64,000 bases of DNA from Parabacteroides bouchesdurhonensis (GCF_900186615.1 NZ_LT896588.1:2338728-2402727); one strand, 5' to 3'. Shown: positions 54,384-62,968, counted from the first letter of the stretch. Notes: generated from the sequence alone by a model not told the origin. Numbers and translations are program-made.

Positions 54384-55844
54384 ATGAATAAAAAAGCTTT
54401 ATATCTATGTCTGCTTGCCGGATTAATGGCATGTTCCGGGACTGTGCAGGTAAATAAGAATTTGGATGTCCTGCCCGAAATCTTCCCGGATTATGCAAGA
54501 GTAACCATTCCTGTTAATATTGCTCCGTTGAACTTTGAACTGAAAAACTCATGTGACGAGGCGCGTGCTTTATTCACGTGTGGTTCTGAAACAATTACTG
54601 TTCAGGCTAAAAAAGGCAGTTTTATGATTCCTGCGTCAAAATGGAAAAATCTTTTGCAATTGGCTGCCGGTAAGAAAATAACGGTAACTGTACAGGCAAA
54701 AGTGGATGGAGAATGGATGGGTTATGCACCTTTTCAGATGGATGTTGCTAATGAACCGGTAGATGCCTGGCTGGCTTACCGTTTAATAGAGCCTGGCTAC
54801 GAATTGTGGAACCGTATGGGAATTTATCAGCGAAATTTGGAGAATTATACGGAGGATGCTATTATCGAGAATAAGGTAAGTGGAAATAATTGCGTAAACT
54901 GTCATTCTTTTTGTATGCATAATCCGGAGAAGATGCTTTTCCATATGCGCGAAACGTATCCTTGTACGATATTGATAGACGGCGACCGGGTTGAAAAACT
55001 CAATACGAAGACGGAACAAACTATTTCTCCGTTGGTTTATCCTTCCTGGCATCCTTCTGGAAAGTATATCGCTTTTTCCGTGAATCAGACAAAACAATCA
55101 TTCCATATGAATGATAAGAATCGAATAGAGGTATTCGATTCTGCCTCTGATGTAGTAGTTTATGATGTGGAAAGGCATGAAATTGTAACCACGCCTTTAT
55201 TGTCTTCCCGGGAAGCTTTTGAAACATTTCCAACATTTGCTCCGGATGGAAAAACGCTTTATTTCTGTACGGCGGAAGCTCGTCCGATGCCTAAAGAATA
55301 CGATCAGGTGAAATATAGTTTATGTTCTGTTTCATTTGACCCTTCCACACGTAGTTTCGGGACAGAAATAGATACATTGTATAATGCGGTTTCGGATAAG
55401 AGAAGTGCCTCTTTCCCCCGTGTTTCTCCGGATGGCAACTATTTATTATATACTTTATCCGGATATGGTAACTTTTCTATCTGGCATAAGGATGCGGATT
55501 TATATATGGTAGATTTGGAAAGTAAACAGAGCTACCCGTTGGAGAATGTGAATAGCAACGATGTGGAAAGTTATCATAGCTGGAGTAGCAATAGCCGTTG
55601 GATCGTGTTTAGCAGCCGCAGGATAGACGGGCTGTATACACGTCCGTTCTTTGCCTATATTGATGAAAATGGCCAGGCTCATAAGCCATTTCTGCTTCCG
55701 CAAAAAGAAACGGATTTCTATTTTCGTTTTATGAAGTCTTATAATATCCCTGAATTTATTACCGGCAAGGTAAAAACAAAAGGACGTGTACTTGGCTTGA
55801 AAGCGAAAGAAGATAAAGGTATAAATGTGAAATTTGCGAATTAA
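54384..55844 (+). CDS. TolB-like beta-propeller lipoprotein with a CxxCH heme motif
   Basis: The 486-residue protein has a lipobox (LMACSG), an N-terminal beta domain (about 25-125), a CVNCH motif (about residues 171-175) of the c-type cytochrome kind and a C-terminal region of WD40-like PD40/TolB repeats (YPSWHPSGKYIAFSV, FPTFAPDGKTLYF, FPRVSPDGNYLLY, YHSWSSNSRWIVF). It should sit in the periplasm or on the outer membrane. A Shine-Dalgarno-like GAGAGGGG precedes the ATG. It follows the multi-pass membrane protein by 11 bp. Confidence 0.8.
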   Translation: MNKKALYLCLLAGLMACSGTVQVNKNLDVLPEIFPDYARVTIPVNIAPLNFELKNSCDEARALFTCGSETITVQAKKGSFMIPASKWKNLLQLAAGKKITVTVQAKVDGEWMGYAPFQMDVANEPVDAWLAYRLIEPGYELWNRMGIYQRNLENYTEDAIIENKVSGNNCVNCHSFCMHNPEKMLFHMRETYPCTILIDGDRVEKLNTKTEQTISPLVYPSWHPSGKYIAFSVNQTKQSFHMNDKNRIEVFDSASDVVVYDVERHEIVTTPLLSSREAFETFPTFAPDGKTLYFCTAEARPMPKEYDQVKYSLCSVSFDPSTRSFGTEIDTLYNAVSDKRSASFPRVSPDGNYLLYTLSGYGNFSIWHKDADLYMVDLESKQSYPLENVNSNDVESYHSWSSNSRWIVFSSRRIDGLYTRPFFAYIDENGQAHKPFLLPQKETDFYFRFMKSYNIPEFITGKVKTKGRVLGLKAKEDKGINVKFAN

Positions 55845-55906
55845 ATTGTGAGATTCGGATTCTTATGTAATCGTCATCGGCGGCTTTATGCAGGGCGATC
55901 CGAAAA

Positions 55907-56038
55907 GTTTCAAGCCCGTGGAACAAACGTTTCAAGCTGGGGGAACAAGTGTTTCATGCCGGTGGAACAAACGTTTCATCTTGATGGAACAAGTGTTTCA
56001 TCCAGGTGAAACAAAAGTTTCAAGCTGATAAAACTGAA
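55907..56038. repeat. Tandem array of six 22-bp units
   Basis: GTTTCA starts at 55907, 55929, 55951, 55973, 55995 and 56017, exactly 22 bp apart. Most units contain GTTTCA, six variable bases, TGGAAC or close variants, then four bases that alternate AAAC, AAGT, AAAC, AAGT, AAAA. Each unit can form a short hairpin with G-U pairing. The array starts 62 bp after the propeller gene. The rest of 55845-56376 contains the direct repeats at 56079-56128 and no gene. Confidence 0.92.
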
Positions 56039-56078
56039 TGGAACTGTCTGTTAACGTTTTTAGTTGACTATATTTTGT

Positions 56079-56128
56079 CTTATTAATAAAAGAGGTAGAC
56101 TCGGTTTAAACTTATTAATAAAAAAGGT
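56079..56128 (+). repeat. Pair of 18-bp direct repeats upstream of the recombinase
   Basis: CTTATTAATAAAArAGGT occurs at 56079-56096 and 56111-56128 with one mismatch, 32 bp apart. The core TTATTAATAA is itself palindromic. Position, 250-300 bp upstream of the tyrosine recombinase gene, allows a role in its regulation or binding, though AT-richness weakens the case. Confidence 0.55.
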
Positions 56129-56376
56129 TGCCTTGCTTCTTGTTTATTCATGAACGGGATTCACCAGACCGGTTGATTAACCTTCAAAAATAATTAGAAA
56201 ATCAATTCATTCCCAATGAATTGTGAAAAACCATCGTGGCAGTTAGCCATGCGGCGAGAGGCCGGCTTTTTTTGAGAACGGTTCATTTATTGTAATAAAC
56301 TTTTGACAAACCTTTTCATAAACAAAAAACATATTGTTGTTTCGTCGTGTTTTTAATCTGATAATAATAGTATATT

Positions 56377-57558
56377 ATGGAGAAAGTTATTTACAATTTG
56401 GTGTTTAACCGGAAAAAACAATTGAATGCGGAAGGTAAAGCCTTGATTCAAATAGAGGCTTATCTTAACAGGCAGAAAAAGTATTTTTCGACAAAAATCT
56501 ATATTAAACCATACCAATGGGATAATAAGCGGAAAGTGATAAAGAACCATCCTAATGTGGATGCCTTAAATCAGTATCTTTATAATTATATATCAGAACT
56601 GGAACGTATAGAACTTGATGCTATATATAGCGGGAAATCCTTTTCGTTGGTGAACTTGAAAGAAAAACAACAGGAAGTTGTGCCTTCTTCCTTTTCTGCC
56701 TTTATGGAGAATGAAATAATGCACAGTAATTTGAAACCTTCAACGTTGAAAAACCATTTATCTACTCTGCATCTTCTGGCTTTTTATAAGAAAGATATTG
56801 CATTTGATGATCTGAACTTTAATTTCCTTTACGACTTTGAATATTATTTGCTGAAAAAGGGGTATCATCGGAATACGATAGCAAAGCATATGAAACATCT
56901 GAAGCGCTATATAAACCTGGCTATCAATAAGGATTTATTCGATTTGCAAAAGTATCCGTTTCGTAAATATAAAATCAAATACATGGAAACGAAACGGACG
57001 CATCTTACCCCTGAGGAATTAAGCAAACTGGAGAATTTAAACCTGGAAGGCAAAAGAAGCCTGCGGAGATGCCTGGATATGTTTTTGTTCAGTTGTTATA
57101 CCGGTTTGCGTTTTTCGGATATCGTAAGTATTACGGATGCTAATTTCTTACATATAGAAGATAACCTCTGGTTGATATACTCATCGGTTAAAACGGATGT
57201 AAGTGTCCGCCTGCCATTGTTCTTGTTATTTGACGGAAAGTCTATCCCTATTTATGAACGGTATCACAGTAAAGCAAGAAAAACATTATTCAATGTACCT
57301 GTTTCGGCAAATTCGAATATAAATAAGCAATTACGCCGGATTTGCCAACTGGCGTCTATTGATAAAAAGATATCTTTTCATACGGCCAGGCATACAAACG
57401 CCACGTTGCTTTTGTATAATGGCGCTAATATTACAACGGTGCAGAAGCTGTTGGGGCATAAAAGTGTGAGAACCACTGAGATTTACAGCAATATAATGGA
57501 TATGACTATCGTGAGGGATTTGGAAGAAATCAGGCATAAAAACGGTGTGGCCGGATAA
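56377..57558 (+). CDS. Tyrosine site-specific recombinase
   Basis: The 393-residue protein has an N-terminal arm-binding domain (about 1-90), a SAM-like core-binding domain (about 105-200) and a catalytic domain (about 215-385). The catalytic set is complete: Arg245 (TGLRFSD), His335 and Arg338 (HTARH), His361 (GHKS) and nucleophile Tyr370 (EIYSN). No excisionase, relaxase or phage genes are nearby, so it is not part of an obvious mobile element. It converges on the SusD-SusC operon at 57633-62310, whose promoter lies between long inverted repeats; I infer that it is the inverting enzyme. Confidence 0.93.
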   Translation: MEKVIYNLVFNRKKQLNAEGKALIQIEAYLNRQKKYFSTKIYIKPYQWDNKRKVIKNHPNVDALNQYLYNYISELERIELDAIYSGKSFSLVNLKEKQQEVVPSSFSAFMENEIMHSNLKPSTLKNHLSTLHLLAFYKKDIAFDDLNFNFLYDFEYYLLKKGYHRNTIAKHMKHLKRYINLAINKDLFDLQKYPFRKYKIKYMETKRTHLTPEELSKLENLNLEGKRSLRRCLDMFLFSCYTGLRFSDIVSITDANFLHIEDNLWLIYSSVKTDVSVRLPLFLLFDGKSIPIYERYHSKARKTLFNVPVSANSNINKQLRRICQLASIDKKISFHTARHTNATLLLYNGANITTVQKLLGHKSVRTTEIYSNIMDMTIVRDLEEIRHKNGVAG

Positions 57559-57582
57559 AAAAAAGAGAACTGTTTATAATAT

Positions 57583-57619
57583 AAAAAGGAGCCGTATCAA
57601 GTGATGCGGCTCCTTTTTT
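57583..57619. terminator. Bidirectional terminator between recombinase and SusD
   Basis: GGAGCCG (57588-57594) pairs with CGGCTCC (57607-57613), with an inner ATCA/TGAT stem, flanked by an A tract and a T tract. It can stop both convergent genes. Confidence 0.92.
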
Positions 57620-57632
57620 ATGGTTTTTCCGA

Positions 57633-59165
57633 TTAAACGTTAGGTATCGGATTGTTGTCTTCTTCGGAGATACCTTCGTTGTTCTGTATTTCAACACGAG
57701 GTATTCTTAAATTGAAGATTGGGTCTTCGGCCGGGAAATCATACAACGCATCGTCATTATGGTTTGTGCCGTCATATTTACGGATGATAGGTTTCTTTAG
57801 GCGTTTCAAATCGAACCATGCAAAACCTTCGCCCCATAACTCGATACGACGTTGAATCCAGATTTCATTTTGCATTTCTGCCGCACTGTTTGCCGTGCAT
57901 TTGTAATCCGGTTGACGGGTCTGAACAAAATCTTCCAATATGGATTTTGCTTGAGCTAAATTACCGCTCATAGCGTAACCTTCGGCTGCAATCAATTGCA
58001 TTTCTTCTGCACGCATGTAACATAAATCGTTGAAGTTGTTACCTTCCGTATCATAGTAACCGAATTTTAGATTCGCATATTTGGGTAATTCTGTCATACC
58101 TGCTCCAACAACGAATACTAAACTGTCGGATTTGCACCACCAGTCTTTACGGGCATCTGTGTCCGGAATTTTATTAAATAATTCGGAGCTGATGTTTTTA
58201 TACATTTCACCGGCACTTGAATAACCGTAGGCTGTAGAACTGATATGCGATGTGAAATTAACGATACCTGTGATTGCTATTTCCGTTTGTGAAGTCACAT
58301 CAGACCCCCACATCCAGGAGGGGTTGTTGTCCATATTAACAAAACCTTCTTTAAGCCCGGCTTTGTCCATTATAGGGAATCCTGCAACGGCCTCTTCTGC
58401 AGCTTCTGCAGCTTCTTTCCATTCTTCTTTACATAAGTGTACACGCGCTTCAAAACCTTTAGCTACTGCATAGTCAATATATACAATAGATGGTCTTTGC
58501 CAGCCTTTTAACAATTCGCATGCCTGTTTCAGATCACTTTCTATTTGTGCGTAAACTTCAGAAACCTTTTTGCGAGGATTATTATTTTGCTGTTCGGGAG
58601 TCATATCTTCTGTAACGACAGGAACTCCCGGTGCATCTTCATGACCTTTGTATGTATGTTGGTACATTTGAACCAACGTATGGTGTGCAAATGCTCTCAT
58701 GGCATAGGCTTGTCCTCTGGCAGCGAGCATTTCAGGATCGTCTGTGTCTGCAACGATACCGATTAATACATCATTCGCGGTACGAATCAGTTTGTAGAAA
58801 TAATTCCAGTGGAGTGCTGCATCTATAAATTCATATCCACGACTGGAAAAATCGTAATCGTTATAATACCAACCATAATTGGAGGTGTATTGAACCATAT
58901 CATCGCCCCAAAGCTCCATAGAAAGAACTGTTGCCATATATCCGAAATCATTATCACGTTCTTCGCCGCTTTCCCTTCCTAATGCGTTGTATTGAACCAT
59001 GAAAGCATTCATACCGTTAACCAAGGCATTCGGATTCGGATTTTCTTCTAATTGACCTTCTGTAACACGGTCTCCCGGATTTGCATCGAAGAAATCTTCG
59101 GAACAACTGCTGAATGAAAGCGTTGTTGCTGCAAATAATGTAAGTATATAATATTTTTTCTTCAT
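57633..59165 (-). CDS. RagB/SusD family lipoprotein
   Basis: The 510-residue lipoprotein (SFSSCSEDFF, Cys21) has the SusD fold, with AMRAFAHHTLVQMYQHTY near residue 152 and the C-terminal IQRRIELWGEGFAWFDLKR signature. It partners the SusC gene that ends 25 bp upstream of it. Their expression should depend on the promoter between the inverted repeats at 62273-62968. Confidence 0.95.
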   Translation of the reverse strand: MKKKYYILTLFAATTLSFSSCSEDFFDANPGDRVTEGQLEENPNPNALVNGMNAFMVQYNALGRESGEERDNDFGYMATVLSMELWGDDMVQYTSNYGWYYNDYDFSSRGYEFIDAALHWNYFYKLIRTANDVLIGIVADTDDPEMLAARGQAYAMRAFAHHTLVQMYQHTYKGHEDAPGVPVVTEDMTPEQQNNNPRKKVSEVYAQIESDLKQACELLKGWQRPSIVYIDYAVAKGFEARVHLCKEEWKEAAEAAEEAVAGFPIMDKAGLKEGFVNMDNNPSWMWGSDVTSQTEIAITGIVNFTSHISSTAYGYSSAGEMYKNISSELFNKIPDTDARKDWWCKSDSLVFVVGAGMTELPKYANLKFGYYDTEGNNFNDLCYMRAEEMQLIAAEGYAMSGNLAQAKSILEDFVQTRQPDYKCTANSAAEMQNEIWIQRRIELWGEGFAWFDLKRLKKPIIRKYDGTNHNDDALYDFPAEDPIFNLRIPRVEIQNNEGISEEDNNPIPNV

Positions 59166-59190
59166 TTTTTTATTTGTCTGAGATTATGGA

Positions 59191-62100
59191 TTAAAATCTA
59201 ACTTGCAAACCTCCCGAAATGGTACGGATTGCAGCATAATTATAGTTTGATTCGCCTGACCAGTTTTGACGAGGATCAAAACCTTTACGTTTAGATAATA
59301 ATGCAACGTTATCTGCTACGAAATAAAAACGAACAGATTCAAGTTGAAGTACATTTATCCATGCTTTAGGTAAGGTATATCCTAATGTGATATTTTGTAA
59401 ATTCAGATAAGATGTATTCGTGAAGAAACGGCTTGAAGCAGTATTTGCATATTTTTCAGCGTTCTGGACTTTTGGAACATTTGTTTCTTTATTCTCCGGA
59501 GTCCACGCTTTTAAGATGTCATTATGCCAGTTTTGTCCTTCACTGCCGGAACTCATTAAGTTTGCATAAATTCTGTCATACCCTTTACCACCTATCTGAT
59601 AGCTTAAGTTTACAGAAAAGTCGATGCCATGGAATTGTACAGCCGTGTTGAAACCTCCGTAAATAGCCGGCAGGGCAGATCCTAGATTGTAATCTGTTGC
59701 ATCACTGTATACTTTGGTTGTCGTTTTTCCTGTTACATTGCCGTTGGCATCAGTAACATCTTTGTACCACATTGCAGATCCGTCTTCCGGATCAACGCCT
59801 GCGTAATCTTTTAAATAGTAGTCGTAAATAGAACCACCTTCCATCATACGGAAATTTCCGCTGACAATACCAGTGTTCTTTCTTTCAGGAGGCAACGACA
59901 AAATTTTGTTTTTGTAATGGGTTGCATTAACTCCCATTGTCCATTTGAAATTATCTTTTTCCATCACAGTTCCGCTCAATTCGATTTCAAAACCGACGTT
60001 ACGCATATCTCCGATGTTGTCTGGATAACTCTTATTTCCTGTGGAGTATGGTAATGGACGATAGAATAACAGGTCTTTTGCTGTTCTTGTAAATACATCG
60101 ATACCTCCGTTCAAACGTCCCTGGAACAACATAAATTCGATACCAGTATTGAAATTATAGTTGGTTTCCCATTTGATGTCTTTATTTCCTTTGTAGTTTC
60201 TAACTACTGCAATTTGACCGGCACTGTTTACAACCTGAAAATGGTCCATATACGGATAAAGGATTTCTTCACCATTAAATAACAAACCGTCATTACCTTG
60301 AGAACCGTAGCTGATTTTGTATTTCAAATTATCAATCCATTTTACATCTTTTAAGAAGTTCTCTTGGTTTAATCTCCAAGATGCACCTAAAGACCAGAAA
60401 TTACCCCAGCGATTGTCCGGATGGAATTTTGAAGAGGCATCGCGACGGTAGCTGGCAGAGAAATAATATTTGTCATTGTAGTTGTATTCAATACGTCCCA
60501 AATAACCTTCCGTGTTATATTCGTTTGTTCCGGATCCTGCATTCGGATTGCTGATAGCTTGGTCTAATTCACTGGAAGAAGGGAAAATGAAGTTGTTTTT
60601 AGAACCCCACAAATATTCGTATTTACGTTGATAGTTCTCGTGACCTAATAAAACATTAAAAGAATGCAGGCCATAAGTATGTTCCCATGTTAATGTTTCC
60701 AACATATTAAGACTCTGCGTCTTTTCGTTCTGTATTGTTGAAATACCATTTTGAGCTACAAATTGTCCGTACTGCCCGTTTTGATATATTAACTGACGCT
60801 TGCTGTAGTTTTCCATACCACCACGAACAGTCAATTTGAAATCTTTTAAGAAAGATATTTCAGCAAAAATATTTCCTGAAAAGTTTTCATTCTTAAATTG
60901 GTTCTGATCTAAGTTTTGTGTACCCAACGGATTAGACATTGATAAGACCGGACGTTTGTTTGTTCCGGTTCCGTAGTCATATACAGGACGACCGTTTTCT
61001 TCGTATAATCTGTTTCCTTCAGCATCGTATCCATAAATAGGATATATTGGAGCAATAATACGGGAAGCGTAGAACATGTTAACACCGGAAGTAGCATCAA
61101 AGTCCGGAGAATTCTGCTCTGATTGTGCATAAGCTAAATTACTTCCTACTTTAAACCAATTATTAACTTGTTGTTCCAAGCGAACACGGGTAGAAAAACG
61201 ACTGAAATCAGAATTAACAATATAACCTTTATCATCCAGATATCCTAAAGATATATAATAGCTGGTTTTATCGTTGGCACCACTGATATTCAGGTTGTAT
61301 TCCTGACGTAAGCTTGATTGGAATAATTCTTTTGCCCAGTCATCTTTGTACATGATCTTTGCATTCGGATTAAATTTACCAGTGGTAGGATCTACAACTT
61401 CTGTATTGGCTACATTGGTAATGTTATAACCTAACTTTCCTATCAGGTTATTGCTTGCATATTGTCCTGGATTTCCATTTCCTAAAGCAATAGCTTGATT
61501 TCTCAAAGCAGTCCAGTAAGTTTCGTAATATGTAACAGGGCTAGTCATGATGTCATATTCAGGAATAGCACGGGAGTTTGCTCCTAACTTCATGTCAAAA
61601 GAAACACGTGCTTTGCCGTTTTTACCTTTTTTAGTTGTAATCAAAACAACACCATTTGCACCACGTGCACCGTACAGGGCATTTGAAGCCGCATCTTTCA
61701 ACACAGTCATGGATTCAACATCCTGCTGGCTGATAGAGTTCAGGTCTCCATCGTAAGGAACGCCATCAACAACGATTAGCGGATCACTGGAGGCATTGAT
61801 AGAACCAATACCACGGATGCGGATTTTAGAACCTTCACCCGGCTGACCATTATTGTTGGTTAGCTGCACACCTGCAACCTGACCTTCCAAAGCTTTTGTA
61901 ATATCAGAAGTTTGGATTTTTGCTAAATCTTCACTTTTTACAACAGAAGCAGAACCTGTAAATGAACTCTTTTTGGCTGTTCCGTATGCAACGACCATAA
62001 CTTCATCCAAATTTTGTGAAGCTGTTTCCATTACAATATTCATTACCGGTTTAATGGCTTCTTCTTTAGTAGTCATACCTACATACGAAATTTCTATCGT

Positions 62101-62310
62101 TTTGGCAGAAGCAGGGACTGTAAGATTGAACTTACCGTCGAAATCAGTAACTGTACCAGTTGTGGTACCTTTCACTATTATGGATGCACCGATTATCGGT
62201 TCTCCATCTTCAGCAGAAATAACCGTACCGGAAATCTGCTTTGTTTGAGCGCTTGCAATACCTATACTCATAATTAAGCATAGTAGAGCAAAAGTCAACT
62301 TTTTCATCAT
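59191..62310 (-). CDS. SusC/RagA TonB-linked outer membrane protein (expressed orientation)
   Basis: The 1039-residue transporter has a signal peptide (MMKKLTFALLCLIMSIGIA..), a carboxypeptidase-like domain (about 24-105, no STN domain), a plug (from about 115) and a beta-barrel ending LQVRF. ATG 62310 is used; GTG at 62316 is in frame but not needed. Its first 38 bases lie inside the 88-bp inverted repeat shared with the divergent SusC gene, and the only exact promoter in the spacer points to it. The paired SusD follows. Confidence 0.95.
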   Translation of the reverse strand: MMKKLTFALLCLIMSIGIASAQTKQISGTVISAEDGEPIIGASIIVKGTTTGTVTDFDGKFNLTVPASAKTIEISYVGMTTKEEAIKPVMNIVMETASQNLDEVMVVAYGTAKKSSFTGSASVVKSEDLAKIQTSDITKALEGQVAGVQLTNNNGQPGEGSKIRIRGIGSINASSDPLIVVDGVPYDGDLNSISQQDVESMTVLKDAASNALYGARGANGVVLITTKKGKNGKARVSFDMKLGANSRAIPEYDIMTSPVTYYETYWTALRNQAIALGNGNPGQYASNNLIGKLGYNITNVANTEVVDPTTGKFNPNAKIMYKDDWAKELFQSSLRQEYNLNISGANDKTSYYISLGYLDDKGYIVNSDFSRFSTRVRLEQQVNNWFKVGSNLAYAQSEQNSPDFDATSGVNMFYASRIIAPIYPIYGYDAEGNRLYEENGRPVYDYGTGTNKRPVLSMSNPLGTQNLDQNQFKNENFSGNIFAEISFLKDFKLTVRGGMENYSKRQLIYQNGQYGQFVAQNGISTIQNEKTQSLNMLETLTWEHTYGLHSFNVLLGHENYQRKYEYLWGSKNNFIFPSSSELDQAISNPNAGSGTNEYNTEGYLGRIEYNYNDKYYFSASYRRDASSKFHPDNRWGNFWSLGASWRLNQENFLKDVKWIDNLKYKISYGSQGNDGLLFNGEEILYPYMDHFQVVNSAGQIAVVRNYKGNKDIKWETNYNFNTGIEFMLFQGRLNGGIDVFTRTAKDLLFYRPLPYSTGNKSYPDNIGDMRNVGFEIELSGTVMEKDNFKWTMGVNATHYKNKILSLPPERKNTGIVSGNFRMMEGGSIYDYYLKDYAGVDPEDGSAMWYKDVTDANGNVTGKTTTKVYSDATDYNLGSALPAIYGGFNTAVQFHGIDFSVNLSYQIGGKGYDRIYANLMSSGSEGQNWHNDILKAWTPENKETNVPKVQNAEKYANTASSRFFTNTSYLNLQNITLGYTLPKAWINVLQLESVRFYFVADNVALLSKRKGFDPRQNWSGESNYNYAAIRTISGGLQVRF

Positions 62311-62360
62311 AAACACACTCTTATTTATTAAACTTATATAGAAAATAATTTCTCTTAGAA
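62273..62360. repeat. Left arm of 88-bp perfect inverted repeat
   Basis: This segment is the exact reverse complement of 62881-62968. It covers the leader, start codons and first 38 coding bases of the leftward SusC gene. One mismatch further out, another 8 bases match, and then similarity falls to that of ordinary paralogues. Confidence 0.97.
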
Positions 62361-62370
62361 TTTTACCAGC

Positions 62371-62391
62371 CTTAGTTCTATCAGAACTAAG
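62371..62391. repeat. Hairpin motif copy 1 (AGTTCTGATAGAACT on the minus strand)
   Basis: A 9-bp dyad around a 3-base centre, 10 bp inside the left inverted-repeat arm and within the predicted leader of the leftward SusC mRNA. The same motif recurs at 62782-62796 and, with paired base changes, at 62852-62866. Confidence 0.85.
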
Positions 62392-62442
62392 TTAATTTTT
62401 TAAGACTTTCTTGTTTAGTACCCTTTGTATTAAAAGTGGATG

Positions 62443-62473
62443 CAAAAGTACGAAATAACATCTATATAAACAA
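62443..62473 (-). promoter_or_regulatory. Promoter inside the putative invertible segment, facing left
   Basis: On the minus strand TTG (62473-62471), 20 nt, TACTTTTG (62450-62443). It is the only exact TAnnTTTG on either strand of 62361-62880. Transcription would start near 62438 and give a leader of about 128 nt for the leftward SusC gene. Confidence 0.7.
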
Positions 62474-62781
62474 CAAATTATTATATAATTGACAGTTTTA
62501 CTTTTTGTCTTTAACTATATGCTTATCAAAATGTCATTTTTTCTATACGGAATCTTTTGCTAAAATGTTAAAACGATACTTTATTTAGCTTTAATCTTAT
62601 ATAAATTATTCCATTTTGACAGCTTTGCCAAGATGGTGATTTTGTTTATTTTTTTATTTTCGCTATATATCATGCTGCAAATGTTAAATAATCATTCTAT
62701 TTATATATGTAGTATGTATATAGACAATACATGATATCAGCTTCAATTTATACTCTATAATATTCCCTCCTTCTACATTTA

Positions 62782-62796
62782 AGTTCTGATAGAACT
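62782..62796. repeat. Hairpin motif copy 2
   Basis: AGTTCTGATAGAACT in the plus orientation, about 85 bp inside the right inverted-repeat arm. Between 62474 and 62781 the spacer is AT-rich and I see no gene or other clear signal. Confidence 0.8.
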
Positions 62797-62851
62797 GGTT
62801 GCCGCATCTCTTCTTATACTCTTCCAATGCACAAACATTCATAAACATAAA

Positions 62852-62866
62852 GGTCCTGATAGGACT
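62852..62866. repeat. Hairpin motif copy 3, with compensating changes
   Basis: GGTCCTGATAGGACT. Relative to copies 1 and 2, the T-A pair next to the inner C is replaced by C-G on both arms, so pairing is kept. Followed by AAGGC as in copy 1, it occupies the mirror position of copy 1 relative to the right arm. Confidence 0.8.
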
Positions 62867-62880
62867 AAGGCAAAATAAAG

Positions 62881-62968
62881 TTCTAAGAGAAATTATTTTC
62901 TATATAAGTTTAATAAATAAGAGTGTGTTTATGATGAAAAAGTTGACTTTTGCTCTACTATGCTTAAT
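62881..62968. repeat. Right arm of 88-bp perfect inverted repeat
   Basis: Exact reverse complement of 62273-62360. It covers the leader, start codons and first 38 coding bases of the rightward SusC gene. Confidence 0.97.

Noticed and set aside
55891..56030. Short open frame (46 codons from ATG 55889) through the 22-bp array
   Set aside because: A 22-bp unit shifts frame at every repeat, so there is no repeated peptide, and bases vary as in a structural repeat. No promoter or start signal is evident.
55907..56038. CRISPR array
   Set aside because: Units are contiguous 22-mers with no unique spacers of 30 bp or so, and no cas genes are present.
56210..56275. Possible terminator near the GCCGGC and T-run at 56250-56275
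   Set aside because: The stem is imperfect and I could not draw a stable hairpin adjoining the T run, and no gene ends nearby.
56377..57558. Integrase of a phage or integrative element using the tRNA-Gly gene as attachment site
   Set aside because: The tRNA is 6 kb away and intact, no repeat of its 3' end is seen, and no mobile-element genes lie in between.
62371..62400. Rho-independent terminator on the plus strand (hairpin then TTAATTTTTT)
   Set aside because: Stem is AT-rich, and the same hairpin recurs twice elsewhere in the spacer without a T tract, so a shared structural role is more likely. No plus-strand gene ends here.
62273..62968. Inverted repeat explained only as recent duplication of a SusC gene
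   Set aside because: Identity is perfect for 88 bp and then drops sharply within the signal-peptide codons, and the proteins differ widely beyond. A recent duplication would leave similarity along the whole gene.
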